Positions 1-8,368 of a stretch of 64,000 bases of DNA are shown here, piece after piece. Each line of letters opens with the position of its first letter. Position 1 is the first letter of the stretch. The stretch lies in assembly GCA_025463925.1 (NCBI GenBank), contig JAODBK010000100.1, forward strand, positions 99,338 through 163,337, in the 5' to 3' direction. This stretch comes from Acidimicrobiales bacterium (GTDB taxonomy: Bacteria > Actinomycetota > Acidimicrobiia > Acidimicrobiales > AC-14). The position numbers were made by a program, and so were the translations under genes. Below the pieces are notes generated by a model that made no database searches, was not told where the DNA came from, and worked only from the letters and a program-made list of their open reading frames with translations.

Positions 1-1212
1 CTGATCTCGGTCGATGACCACGTGCTCGAGCCGCCTGAGCTATGGACCACGCGCCTCCCTCGACGCCTGAAAGACCAGGGCCCGCACGTTCGCCGGGAGC
101 GCGGAGTCCTTCGTTGGGATGGCCTCAGGCCCAAATGGGTCGCAGGTGATGCCGATGGGCAATGGGCCGATGTTTGGTACTACGACGATTGGGTCTGGCC
201 CCTTCAACGGGGGTTCGCCCAGTCCGGTTTCTCGCAAGAAAACCCACACCGAGCGATCACCTACGAAGAGGTATTGCCGGGAACGTATCAACGCGACCAA
301 CGCCTTCGCGCCATGGAACTCAACCACACCGAGGCGTCGATCTGCTTCCCCAACATCATTCGCTTCTGCGGACAACTCTTCCTCGATCGAAATGACAAGC
401 GCGTCGCGCTGGCCGCCTTGCAGGCCTACAACGACTGGATGGTCGAAGAGTGGAGCGGTACCGATGTGCCTCGTCGCCTCATTCCGCTCACGCTGGTCCC
501 ACTCTGGGATGCGGAGCTGGCGGCCCGGGAGGTGTTGCGTTGCGCTGCTCTCGGCTCTCACGCCGTCACCTTCCCTGAGTCGCCGGCGGCGCTAGGTCTT
601 CCGAGCATCTTCTCGGGCTACTGGGACGCGTTCTTCGGCGCTTGTGACGAGACCGATACCGTTGTGAACCTGCACGTCGGCTCGTCCTCGACGTCGGTCA
701 CCACCGCGGCTGACGCGCCGCGTGACATGGCGCAGTGCTTTCTTTTCATCAACTCGCAGCTCGCCTTCAGCGACTGGCTCTACTCGGGCCTCCTCGAGGA
801 CTTCACGCGCTTGCGGGTTGTGCTGTCGGAGGGTCAGGTGGGATGGATGCCGTTCGTGATGCAACGAATCGACAACACCTGGAAGAAGAGCCCGGGCGGT
901 TGGGAGACGCGAGCCAGACGCGCCACGCGGCTGCCCAGCAGCAGCGTTCCCGGGCGGATCTTCGGCTGCATCTTCGACGATTTGCAGGGTCTCCTGTCTC
1001 GAGATGCAGTCGGGATGAGCCAGATCATGGTCGAGACCGACTTTCCCCACAACGACTCGACGTTTCCGGACTCGGCGGCCGTCATCACTGAGTTGGTCGA
1101 GACCGCCGGGTTGACGGAGATAGAGATCCATCAGCTCGTGCGGGGGAACGCCGTGGCCGTCTATGGCCTCGACCGTTACTTCGGCGTATCGAACGACCGG
1201 GATTGTCGATGA
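1..1212 (+). CDS. Amidohydrolase_2 family metal-dependent hydrolase, 5' partial
   Basis: Reading frame 1 is open to the left edge and begins in the middle of the conserved N-terminal motif (ISVDDHVLEPPELW), so the true start lies just outside the window. The family (ACMSD / gamma-resorcylate decarboxylase type TIM barrels) hydrolyses or decarboxylates ring acids using a bound metal. Visible ligand-type motifs are DDH with EP near codons 5-11, LHVGSSS near codon 224 and the late DFPHNDS near codon 347. The central stretch QAYNDWMVEEW is shared with the paralogues at 30174, 33992 and 51805. The stop is followed closely by the E1alpha gene, so the two may be cotranscribed. The substrate cannot be told from the sequence. 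Confidence 0.9.
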   Translation: MISVDDHVLEPPELWTTRLPRRLKDQGPHVRRERGVLRWDGLRPKWVAGDADGQWADVWYYDDWVWPLQRGFAQSGFSQENPHRAITYEEVLPGTYQRDQRLRAMELNHTEASICFPNIIRFCGQLFLDRNDKRVALAALQAYNDWMVEEWSGTDVPRRLIPLTLVPLWDAELAAREVLRCAALGSHAVTFPESPAALGLPSIFSGYWDAFFGACDETDTVVNLHVGSSSTSVTTAADAPRDMAQCFLFINSQLAFSDWLYSGLLEDFTRLRVVLSEGQVGWMPFVMQRIDNTWKKSPGGWETRARRATRLPSSSVPGRIFGCIFDDLQGLLSRDAVGMSQIMVETDFPHNDSTFPDSAAVITELVETAGLTEIEIHQLVRGNAVAVYGLDRYFGVSNDRDCR

Positions 1213-1222
1213 AGGGAGCCGG

Positions 1223-2206
1223 ATGGACAAAAGCGTGGGCCGCCAGCCTGAGAACGAGAACGAGATCCTTCTCCGCATCTATGAGACTGCCGAGAAGATC
1301 CGCTACAGCGACGAGCGCTTGCGCACGATGCTGATGTCAGGTCAAGTCCGCTTCAATTACTACTCGGTGCGCGGCCAGGAGATCATCCCTTCGGCGACCG
1401 CGCTGTGGTTGTCGTCGGAGGACTACGTCATCACCACATACCGCGGGCTGCATGATCAGATCGCCAAGGGTGTCCCGCTTGACGTGCTGTTTGCCGAGTA
1501 CATGGGCAAGGCGACGGGAGCGTGCAAGGGAAAGGGCGGTCCGATGCACGTCACCCACGCCGCGAGTGGTCTTTTGGTGACCACCGGAATCGTGGGTGGC
1601 GGGCTACCGATCGCCAACGGTGTGGCCTTGGCCGCGAAACTCCGAAACGAGGATCGCGTCACCGTCGTCAACTTCGGAGACGGCGCGTCGAACATCGGCG
1701 CCTTTCACGAGGCTCTGAATCTCGCGGCGGTGTGGGAGCTCCCGGTGGTGTTCTTGTGCCAGAACAACCTCTATGGGGAGCACACCGCCGTCGAGCTCAG
1801 CATGGCAATTCCCTCGATCTCCGAGCGTGCGCTGGCGTATGGCATGCCGGGCGTCACCGTTGACGGCAACGACCCGCTCGCGATGCACACAGCCGCCGGC
1901 ACCGCGATCTCGCGAGCTCGTGACGGTTCCGGTCCCACGCTCCTCGAGGCCAGGACGTTTCGCTTCTTCGGCCACTCCTTCGGCGACGACGATGCGTACA
2001 TGCCAGGCGAGCAAAAGGCTAGGGCGATGGCCGATGACCCGGTGCCCAAACTCAGGACGCGTCTCGTCGCTGACGGCGGCATCGGCCATGAGCGCGTGGA
2101 GCAACTGGAGGAATGCATCCGGGCGGAGGTCGATGACGCGCTCGCGTTCGCCCTGGCCAGTGACTATCCGGAACCGACCGAACTGGCTGCCGATGTCTAC
2201 GCCTGA
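1223..2206 (+). CDS. Thiamine-diphosphate-dependent dehydrogenase E1 alpha subunit
   Basis: This is the alpha subunit of a 2-oxoacid (or acetoin-type) dehydrogenase E1, which decarboxylates a keto substrate and passes the acyl group to a lipoyl arm. The ThDP motif is clear: GDGASNIGAFHEALN followed after the usual spacing by CQNN. The motifs YRGLHDQIAKG and CKGKGGPMH are also typical of E1alpha/AcoA proteins. I chose ATG 1223, which has a GAAGGGAG ribosome binding site at 1211-1218; an upstream ATG at 1163 would overlap the preceding gene and has no such site. The 327-residue length fits the family. The end overlaps E1beta by 14 nt, which indicates translational coupling. Confidence 0.93.
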   Translation: MDKSVGRQPENENEILLRIYETAEKIRYSDERLRTMLMSGQVRFNYYSVRGQEIIPSATALWLSSEDYVITTYRGLHDQIAKGVPLDVLFAEYMGKATGACKGKGGPMHVTHAASGLLVTTGIVGGGLPIANGVALAAKLRNEDRVTVVNFGDGASNIGAFHEALNLAAVWELPVVFLCQNNLYGEHTAVELSMAIPSISERALAYGMPGVTVDGNDPLAMHTAAGTAISRARDGSGPTLLEARTFRFFGHSFGDDDAYMPGEQKARAMADDPVPKLRTRLVADGGIGHERVEQLEECIRAEVDDALAFALASDYPEPTELAADVYA

Positions 2207-3206
2207 GCTGACCGGGGACGTCAGCCCCCAACAGAACTTCGCGACGGCCATCAACATGGCTCTCGACGAGGCCCTCGCCGAAGACCCAGCCGTCATCGTC
2301 TTTGGGGAGGATGTGGCCGACCCCCAGGGCGGCGGCGTCACGAAGTGTACTCAGGGGCTCTCGACCAAATACGGGCCTCGAGTGCGCTCCACGCCGATAT
2401 CGGAACAAGCCATCGTCGGTGCCGCAGTCGGCGCAGCCATCGTCGGCATGCGACCTGTGGCCGAGATCATGCTGATGAACTTCATGGCTGTCGCGATGGA
2501 CCAAATCGTGAACCATGCCGCCAAATTGCGGTTCATGTCGGGGGGCCAGACGGGAGTTCCGCTGACGATTCGAACCATGGCTGGCGTCGTCGGGGGCAAC
2601 GGTGCTCAGCACTCGGACATGGTGGAGGCTTGGTTCGCGCACAGTCCGGGACTCAAGGTCGTGGTTCCCTCCCGGCCCGACGACGCCAAAGGCCTGCTCT
2701 TGTCGTGCATCTTCGACGACGATCCGTGCATCTTCGTCGAGACACTCTCCCTCTATTTCGGCACCAAGGGGTCGGTGGGCGAGAGCGGCCAGCGGATCCC
2801 AATCGGTCGAGCCCGCATCCTCAAGTCCGGTACCGACTTGACCGTCGTGGGGTACGGCAAGCCCATCGTCGAAGCTCTGTCGGTTGCCGAGCGCCTCGAG
2901 CGGGAGGAAGGCTGCAGCATCGAGGTCATCGACCTCCGAACGGTGTCCCCGTGGGACGAAGGTGTCGTCCTCGATTCGGTGGGCCGGAGCAAGCGTGCGG
3001 TGTTGGTCCACGAGGCAGTTCAGCGCTTCGGCGTGGGTGCCGAGGTGGCAGCCCGGATCCACGAGGAGCTGTTCGGAGAGCTGGAGGCACCCGTCGCCCG
3101 GGTCGGCTCTGCGTTCACCCCCGTCCCATACGCGCCAACCCTGGAAGCCGCCTATGTCGCGGGCACGCCAGGCATCGAGGCGGCCATACGCAACACGCTC
3201 GGTTGA
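2193..3206 (+). CDS. Thiamine-diphosphate-dependent dehydrogenase E1 beta subunit
   Basis: Partner of the E1alpha above, 337 residues from ATG 2193, which lies inside the last codons of E1alpha. Family hallmarks include VFGEDVADPQGG near the N-terminus, TPISEQAIVGAAVG, and QHSDMVEAWFAHSPGLKVVV in the middle, followed by a C-terminal transketolase-like domain (VLVHEAVQRFGVGAEVAA). An ORF that starts further upstream in the same frame is only an extension across the alpha gene. E1alpha and E1beta should form an alpha2beta2 heterotetramer. The pair resembles acetoin or branched-chain dehydrogenases; which keto substrate is used cannot be decided here. Confidence 0.93.
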   Translation: MSTPELTGDVSPQQNFATAINMALDEALAEDPAVIVFGEDVADPQGGGVTKCTQGLSTKYGPRVRSTPISEQAIVGAAVGAAIVGMRPVAEIMLMNFMAVAMDQIVNHAAKLRFMSGGQTGVPLTIRTMAGVVGGNGAQHSDMVEAWFAHSPGLKVVVPSRPDDAKGLLLSCIFDDDPCIFVETLSLYFGTKGSVGESGQRIPIGRARILKSGTDLTVVGYGKPIVEALSVAERLEREEGCSIEVIDLRTVSPWDEGVVLDSVGRSKRAVLVHEAVQRFGVGAEVAARIHEELFGELEAPVARVGSAFTPVPYAPTLEAAYVAGTPGIEAAIRNTLG

Positions 3207-3220
3207 GGATCAGGAGCGCC

Positions 3221-3448
3221 GTGCACGTCTACCTGCCGAAGCTCGGGATGGCGATGGAAGAAGGAACGATCGTCGAGTGGCTCGTAGCCAATGGAGATCG
3301 AGTCGAAGTGGGCCAGCCGCTCTACACCGTCAACAACGACAAGGTCGACACGGAAATCGAGTGCCCGTGTGCCGGGACTGTTCGGCTCCTGGTCTCGGTC
3401 GGTGAGACCCATCCGATCGGCACTCCGGTCGCGGAGGTCGAGCCATAG
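3221..3448 (+). CDS. Stand-alone lipoyl-domain carrier protein
   Basis: A 75-residue protein that is almost exactly one biotinyl/lipoyl domain (YLPKLGMAMEEGTIVEW through PIGTPVAEVEP). The swinging-arm lysine sits in NNDKVDTEI, the lipoyl form of the motif (biotin domains have EAMKM). GTG 3221 follows an AGGAG at 3212-3216. It lies 14 nt after E1beta and so is probably the acyl acceptor for that E1. Normal E2 proteins continue with an E1/E3-binding domain and a catalytic acyltransferase domain; both are absent here, and no E2 or E3 gene is present in the window. Confidence 0.85.
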   Translation: MHVYLPKLGMAMEEGTIVEWLVANGDRVEVGQPLYTVNNDKVDTEIECPCAGTVRLLVSVGETHPIGTPVAEVEP

Positions 3449-3569
3449 CATTTCGGCAGCGCGCCATCGGCAGTCCCCGTTTCCGCACGTGCGTCGCGCT
3501 GGTGCTCGGGGCCAGACGCGTTGAGGCCGTTGACACCACGGGCGCGGCTCTGTTTATGTAATGAGGATT

Positions 3570-3585
3570 TTAAGCACTTGCTCAA
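3570..3585 (+). promoter_or_regulatory. Candidate operator, regulon palindrome site 1
   Basis: TTAAGCACTTGCTCAA is a 16-bp imperfect palindrome (TT-n-AGCA-nn-TGCT-n-AA) in the 233-base gap between the lipoyl gene and the Rieske gene, inside the only AT-richer stretch of that gap. It matches the consensus TTARGCAYWYGCYCAA drawn from sites at 8295, 40241 and 54303. Its centre is about 104 nt before the Rieske start codon. It is probably bound by a dimeric TetR-type repressor. Nothing else recognisable lies in the gap. Confidence 0.6.
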
Positions 3586-3681
3586 AAATCGATACCCTGG
3601 GGGTGTGAGCGTGCACGACCCGATGTCCCGGAAGCGGTTCTCTGCGGGCGCGAGCTGGGTGACCGCGCCGAGACGGGACCG

Positions 3682-5103
3682 ATGAACAGGCGGACTCTTA
3701 ACCTGCGAGCGCTCCCTGTGCCGCACCCCATGACGCGCGCCGATCGAGTCCCGGCGCAGCGCTATTACGACTCGGAATTCTACGCCGCCGAGAACGAGCT
3801 CCTTTGGCCCCGGGTGTGGCAGATGGCGTGCTTCTTGGCTGAGATCCCGCATCCGGGCGACTACATCACCTACAACATTCTCGACAAGGCAGTGGTCGTC
3901 GTCCGCGGCGACGACGGGTCGGTCCGGGCCTTTCACAACGCGTGCCGGCATCGCGGCGTCGAACTCGTTCGGGGTCGCGGAAACCTGCGAAGCGGATTCA
4001 TCTGTCCCTTCCACGGCTGGTGCTACGGGCTCGACGGCGTCAACACGTTCGTCTACCAGCCCGACCTGTTCGAGGAATCGAATCGTCGACCGGAGGACTT
4101 GAATCTCGTTCCATGCAGAGTTGAGACGTGGGGTGGATCTGCGTTCATCAACTTCGATCCAAACGCACGGCCCCTGCACGACTGCCTGAAGACGGCGGCG
4201 CGCTATTGCGACCCGATGAAGGTCGAGGGCCTCTGGCCAGAATGGTGGCTGTCCTGCCGCTTACCAACCAACTGGAAGCTGGCAATGGACGCCTTCATGG
4301 AGGGCTATCACGTGATGCAGACGCATCCCCAGCTCTTCCCTTCCGGCGCGAGCCGTCAGGTCTATCGAGACGTGAGTGAGTCGGTTGCGTCCATGGAACG
4401 GCTGTCGGCCCAGTTGGCGGTCGGGCACGTGAAGAAGGTGGACCCCCGAATGTTCGTCGACCAGCAGCTTCACATGATGCGGTCCGTGAGTGTCGGCATG
4501 GCTGGACTGATCCATGAAAAGGATGTGCGGATCGCCGAAGGGCTCCGCAACATCGAACTGCCCGACGACTTCGGCGGGGCAATTGCCGGCTGGACCCGTG
4601 CGCTGCACGACGCCATCCTCACGTGGAATTCGAACCAGGGAATCGACATGCCCGACTTGCACGCCGTCGACGCGCAGGGCCTGACTGGGATCACGTTCTG
4701 TTTCCCGAACTACTTCCTCCTGCCTTATCTCTCCAGCGGAGCCGCCTACCGAGTTCGTCCGCTGGGACCGGAGGAGTGCCTGTTCGAGATCTGGTCCCTG
4801 ACGCGCTATCCGCCCGGCGAGGCGCCACCGGCCCCGCTGGAACCAGAGCCGATGCTGGCAGATGATCCTCGGTGGTCACTCATACCGAGCCAAGACTTCT
4901 CGAACTTGCCGAGTCAACAGCGCGGTCTCCACGCCGACGGGTTTGAGTACATGAGGCTCTCGGATCGCATCGAGGGCATGATCGGCAACTACCAGCGGCT
5001 GATCGACGGTTACCTGGCCGGTTTGCCTCATGAGCACCTCGTCGCGGCCATGCAGCAGGTCTGTGGTCATACGGAGTGCGAGAGCCGGGACATCGGGTTT
5101 TGA
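3682..5103 (+). CDS. Rieske non-heme iron oxygenase, alpha (catalytic) subunit
   Basis: Predicted terminal component of a ring-hydroxylating or demethylating oxygenase, 473 residues. The Rieske [2Fe-2S] ligands are visible as C88-R-H90 and C108-x2-H111 (CRHRG, CPFHGWCYG). The catalytic iron site is in DAFMEGYHVMQTHPQL, with H210 and H215 as iron ligands. ATG 3682 is the only usable start in this frame downstream of the preceding stop. It is the first gene of a tight operon with an FAD dehydrogenase (14 nt gap) and an EthD-like gene. No ferredoxin or reductase is encoded nearby, so electron supply must come from elsewhere. Substrate unknown; a steroid-like or aromatic acid is an inference from neighbours. 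Confidence 0.93.
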   Translation: MNRRTLNLRALPVPHPMTRADRVPAQRYYDSEFYAAENELLWPRVWQMACFLAEIPHPGDYITYNILDKAVVVVRGDDGSVRAFHNACRHRGVELVRGRGNLRSGFICPFHGWCYGLDGVNTFVYQPDLFEESNRRPEDLNLVPCRVETWGGSAFINFDPNARPLHDCLKTAARYCDPMKVEGLWPEWWLSCRLPTNWKLAMDAFMEGYHVMQTHPQLFPSGASRQVYRDVSESVASMERLSAQLAVGHVKKVDPRMFVDQQLHMMRSVSVGMAGLIHEKDVRIAEGLRNIELPDDFGGAIAGWTRALHDAILTWNSNQGIDMPDLHAVDAQGLTGITFCFPNYFLLPYLSSGAAYRVRPLGPEECLFEIWSLTRYPPGEAPPAPLEPEPMLADDPRWSLIPSQDFSNLPSQQRGLHADGFEYMRLSDRIEGMIGNYQRLIDGYLAGLPHEHLVAAMQQVCGHTECESRDIGF

Positions 5104-5117
5104 CCGGGAGGCCCTGA

Positions 5118-6779
5118 ATGCAGACCTGGGACGTCGTCACGGACTTCATCTCGATCGGAAGTGGCGGCGGTGGGATGGTCGGGGCCCTCGCGGCACGAGC
5201 TCACGGCCTCGATTCAATGGTGCTCGAGAAGCGTGAGGTGATCGGAGGAAGCACCGCCAAGTCGGGTGGCGTGATGTGGATTCCGAACAATCCATTGATG
5301 GGTCCCGCCGGCGTTCACGATTCGTACGAGGACGCCATGGCGTACTTCGACGATGTGGTCGGCGACGTCGGTCCGGCCTCCTCGTACGAGCGGCGACACG
5401 CGTTCGTGACCCACGGACCCCAGATGGTCTCCTTCCTCCAGCAAGAGGGGGTCCGCTTCGTTCGCTGTGAGGGCTGGTCGGACTACTACCCGGATGCGAA
5501 GGGCGGCTGCGTCCGGGGCCGTTCGATAGAAGGACGGCTCTGGAACGGCAAGGTCCTTGGTCCGTGGCTGGACAAGGTCCAGCACGGCAACATGTGGGAC
5601 CGCACCCACTTGGCGGCGTACGCCGGCGAGATCGCGACGTTGCAGAACCAGGATCGGAGTTTGCGGAACCGGCTCATCGCCGCCCGGGCCCGGGCTCGCA
5701 CCAAGCTGGCCTTGCGTCGGGGGCGGCTTCCCGTGACCACGGGTTGGTCGTTCATCGGCCAAATGCTCTTCCGAGCCATCCAGAGGGACATCCCGGCGTG
5801 GACGGACAGCCCTCTGCGCGACCTCGTCGTCGAGGGCGATCGGGTCGCAGGTGTCGTGGTGGAACGCGAGGGCCGAGATGTTCGCGTCAGGGCCCGCAAG
5901 GGTGTGTTGTTTGCCGCGGGAGGGTTCGCTCACAACCTCGAGATGCGCACGAAGTATTTGGACCCAATGGCAGTCACCGACTACTCGATGGCGAATCCGG
6001 GAGACACGGGCGAGGTCATCGAGCTTGCCATCAGGTGCGGCGCAGCGATCGATCTCATCGACGAAGCCGTCTGGACGCCTACCAGCGTCGTTGATGGAAC
6101 CCCGCTGGGCGACTGGAACCGCCAACGCCCCGGAACGATCATCGTGGCCGCAGATGGTCAGCGGTTCTGCAATGAGGCGAACTCCTATGTGGAGGTCGTC
6201 AAGGCGATGCTCGACCGGAACCGTGTCACTCGGGCCGTCCCGTCGTGGTTGATCTTCGACGACGGCTTCAGGCGCCGAAACGTGGCACCCGGAATCATCC
6301 CGGCACAATCGTCGGCCGGCTCGGCCATGTATCAGGCTGAGAACTTGGACGACCTGGCGGAGCTGTGCGATATCGATCCGGAGGGGCTGCGAGCCCAAGT
6401 GGATCGGTTCAACCAGAACGCGAGAGTGGGCCGCGACCCGGAGTTCGGCAAGGGCGAGAACGCATACAACCGCTATCTCGGCGACCCAAAGGTCAAGCCC
6501 AACAACTGCCTCGCGCCCATCGAGGCCCCCCCGTTCTACGCCGCACCGCTGTATCCCGGGGACGTCGGCACGTGTGGGGGAATCCTGACGGACGAGCACG
6601 CGCGAGTGTTGAACACCGCGGGGGAAGTCATGGAGGGGCTCTATGCCACCGGCAATTGCACGGCCAGCGTCATGGGCCGCAAGTACTTGGGTGCTGGAGC
6701 GAGCATTGCGAACAGTTCCGTGTTCGGATACGTGGCCGCGCGGCACGCATCGGGCGCGGGCGAGCCACAACAGGGCTAA
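5118..6779 (+). CDS. FAD-dependent oxidoreductase, 3-ketosteroid-delta1-dehydrogenase / fumarate reductase flavoprotein family
   Basis: 553 residues with an N-terminal dinucleotide motif GSGGGG (14-19), acidic E37 at the end of the second strand, and the flavin motif GGSTAKSGGVMW (43-54). The C-terminus carries GRKYLGAGASI, which matches the Y-x-x-x-G segment used for substrate activation in KstD enzymes, and the final FAD contact region ANSSVFGYVAARHA. KstD-type enzymes remove hydrogens next to a keto group and pass electrons through FAD. A GGGAGG ribosome binding site precedes ATG 5118. Exact substrate is unproven: the same family includes many uncharacterised actinobacterial 'FAD-binding dehydrogenases'. 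Confidence 0.9.
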   Translation: MQTWDVVTDFISIGSGGGGMVGALAARAHGLDSMVLEKREVIGGSTAKSGGVMWIPNNPLMGPAGVHDSYEDAMAYFDDVVGDVGPASSYERRHAFVTHGPQMVSFLQQEGVRFVRCEGWSDYYPDAKGGCVRGRSIEGRLWNGKVLGPWLDKVQHGNMWDRTHLAAYAGEIATLQNQDRSLRNRLIAARARARTKLALRRGRLPVTTGWSFIGQMLFRAIQRDIPAWTDSPLRDLVVEGDRVAGVVVEREGRDVRVRARKGVLFAAGGFAHNLEMRTKYLDPMAVTDYSMANPGDTGEVIELAIRCGAAIDLIDEAVWTPTSVVDGTPLGDWNRQRPGTIIVAADGQRFCNEANSYVEVVKAMLDRNRVTRAVPSWLIFDDGFRRRNVAPGIIPAQSSAGSAMYQAENLDDLAELCDIDPEGLRAQVDRFNQNARVGRDPEFGKGENAYNRYLGDPKVKPNNCLAPIEAPPFYAAPLYPGDVGTCGGILTDEHARVLNTAGEVMEGLYATGNCTASVMGRKYLGAGASIANSSVFGYVAARHASGAGEPQQG

Positions 6780-7541
6780 ATGATCCGTCTGTCGTTCCTG
6801 CTCGAGCCGACGCAAGGGATGACGACGGCAACCTTTGCGGACGGATTGCGAGACGCGTCGAAAGCGTTGGCGACACTCACTGAGAACGTCGGCGAACTCC
6901 GAGTCGGCGTACGGCATCCGGAAGACCCCCTTGCTGGAATCGCCGAGGAGACCATCGACCAGCCGTTCGGGACGGTCGAGGGGGCGATCGAGCTCAGCGT
7001 CGGTGACGAGTCGGTGGATCAGCTGTGTGCCCACGCCAGTGAGGTCGCCCGGGTGGTCGATGGCCTGTTCGATCGTGATCGGTCAGCGCTGGCCGTCGGG
7101 AGGGTTCATCCCGTGGTGGCGAAGTCAGAGGGGCAGGTGTTTCTGAGCTTGGCCTTCGCACGATTCCCGGGCACGTCAGTCGATGAGTTTCGATCCTGGT
7201 GGCTGGATCAGCATTCCGCAGTGGCGGTTCGGCTGTTGGGCCCAGAGCTTCTCGGCTACGAACAGGTGCACGTCGATCGACACGCGTCACAGCGGGCGTG
7301 CTCGAGTGCGGCGATCGCGTACCGGCCCTTCGACGCCTACGACAGTCTCACGTGGGGATCCGTACAGAGCTTCCTTGCCTCCGTGGCAAAACCCGGAGGC
7401 AGGGAGGAGATGTACGCGGATGAGATGGGTCACATCGACCATTCGACATACCGCGGCGCGCTGATGGGGTTGGTCGGTTCGCCCAGCGCGGTCTCTCGTA
7501 TCGTTCCGAGTGACGCGGCCGACCGACCGTCAGGTCAATAG
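6780..7541 (+). CDS. EthD-like dimeric alpha-beta barrel protein
   Basis: 253 residues starting directly at the base after the stop of the flavoprotein gene. The C-terminal half contains an EthD-type segment (LAFARFPGTSVDEF then WWLDQHSAVAVRLLGPELLGY), followed by a second partial repeat near the end with EMGHID. EthD-like proteins are small ferredoxin-fold barrels often encoded with oxygenases or quinone-forming pathways; some act as decarboxylases or cyclases, others have no known activity. The N-terminal half (LSFLLEPTQGMTTATFADGL) looks like a divergent first barrel. The end overlaps the convergent TetR gene by 12 nt. Confidence 0.75.
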   Translation: MIRLSFLLEPTQGMTTATFADGLRDASKALATLTENVGELRVGVRHPEDPLAGIAEETIDQPFGTVEGAIELSVGDESVDQLCAHASEVARVVDGLFDRDRSALAVGRVHPVVAKSEGQVFLSLAFARFPGTSVDEFRSWWLDQHSAVAVRLLGPELLGYEQVHVDRHASQRACSSAAIAYRPFDAYDSLTWGSVQSFLASVAKPGGREEMYADEMGHIDHSTYRGALMGLVGSPSAVSRIVPSDAADRPSGQ

Positions 7542-8141
7542 CTCCGACGCGGCGGGCTTCTCCACCTGATCCCACAGGCGACGAAGAAGGAGCAGCAGTT
7601 CTTGGTGTCCCGTCCGGATGCCGACGAGCCGATCGAGAATGATCTTCGATGTGACGGCGTCGAGGAGCGTGACAATCGCCTGAGGCGGGAACTCCGTAGG
7701 GTCGATCCCGAGGCGGGCGAGCATCTCGGCCACCTGACGCTCGTGCAGCTTCCGCACCATGCTCGACGCCTTGCCGTACTGCTTGGCGATCTTTGGCCGA
7801 TTTGCCGCGAGGGTCAGGTTCTCCAACCAGATCTTGCCCCAACCACGCTCGAAGTCGGTGGTGGTCATGGCCTGCATCTCCGTGAACCATCCGTCGAGGA
7901 AGAGGCCGTCCTCATCTTCATAGATGCGTGTGGCACGTTCCTTCACGGATTGCGAGACCCGTTCGAGTACGGCGATCAGCAGTTCTTCGATGGTGCCGAA
8001 GTGGTAGTGGATGAGCGCCTGGTTGACGCCGGCCTTGTCGGCAACCTTGCGAGTGGTGATGTCGGACACGCCCTTCGAGATCAGCAACTCCTCGGCAGCG
8101 TCGAGCACTGCCTCACGTGTCGCCTCGCCAGCTGCGGACAT
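7530..8141 (-). CDS. TetR family transcriptional regulator
   Basis: 203 residues. The N-terminal helix-turn-helix is classic: AAEELLISKGVSDITTRKVA followed by DKAGVNQALIHYHFG. The C-terminal ligand domain includes the segment WGKIWLENLTLAANRP and has no recognised specific family. It lies between the Rieske operon and the amidohydrolase/ABC operon, and the palindrome at 8295 is in the same intergenic region. It is therefore the best local candidate for the regulator of the four-site regulon, probably as a repressor released by a pathway intermediate such as an acyl-CoA. That role is inference from position only. Confidence 0.92.
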   Translation of the reverse strand: MSAAGEATREAVLDAAEELLISKGVSDITTRKVADKAGVNQALIHYHFGTIEELLIAVLERVSQSVKERATRIYEDEDGLFLDGWFTEMQAMTTTDFERGWGKIWLENLTLAANRPKIAKQYGKASSMVRKLHERQVAEMLARLGIDPTEFPPQAIVTLLDAVTSKIILDRLVGIRTGHQELLLLLRRLWDQVEKPAASELLT

Positions 8142-8229
8142 TCTCCGGCTCCTGCGGTCTCGAGCGTTTGCGTCCGCTCAGACTAATCACGCGGGACAGC
8201 GGGATGGAGCTGCCTTCGCGTCGAATACC

Positions 8230-8243
8230 CGAGCCATGGCTCG
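8230..8243. promoter_or_regulatory. Perfect 14-bp palindrome upstream of TetR gene
   Basis: CGAGCCATGGCTCG is a perfect 14-bp inverted repeat in the gap between the TetR start (8141) and the amidohydrolase start (8369). It does not resemble the TTARGCA sites. It could be an autoregulatory operator or chance in GC-rich DNA. The rest of this 227-base gap holds only the 8295 site and no gene. Confidence 0.3.
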
Positions 8244-8294
8244 CGAGCTTGCCGTCTCACGATCCGCACACTTGATGGCGACCGATCCGCTGTG

Positions 8295-8310
8295 TTAGGC
8301 ATATGCCCAA
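8295..8310 (+). promoter_or_regulatory. Candidate operator, regulon palindrome site 2
   Basis: TTAGGCATATGCCCAA forms inverted half-sites TT-n-GGCA-TA-TGCC-n-AA. With its flanks it is nearly identical to the site at 40241 (a run of 21 bases with one difference). It is centred about 66 nt upstream of the chosen GTG start of the amidohydrolase. This argues against the upstream ATG at 8303, which would fall inside the operator. Confidence 0.72.
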
Positions 8311-8368
8311 GTCTTTGGTGGATCATGCCGCGTCGCGATACGAGGCCAGCAACCCGAAGGAGAGACCG

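Noticed and set aside
3605..3685. Small GTG ORF of 26 codons before the Rieske gene
   Set aside because: No ribosome binding site and no recognisable sequence; overlaps the Rieske start by chance.
8303..8368. Upstream ATG start for the amidohydrolase at 8369
   Set aside because: It lies inside the palindromic operator and has no ribosome binding site, while GTG 8369 has AAGGAGAG at the right distance.
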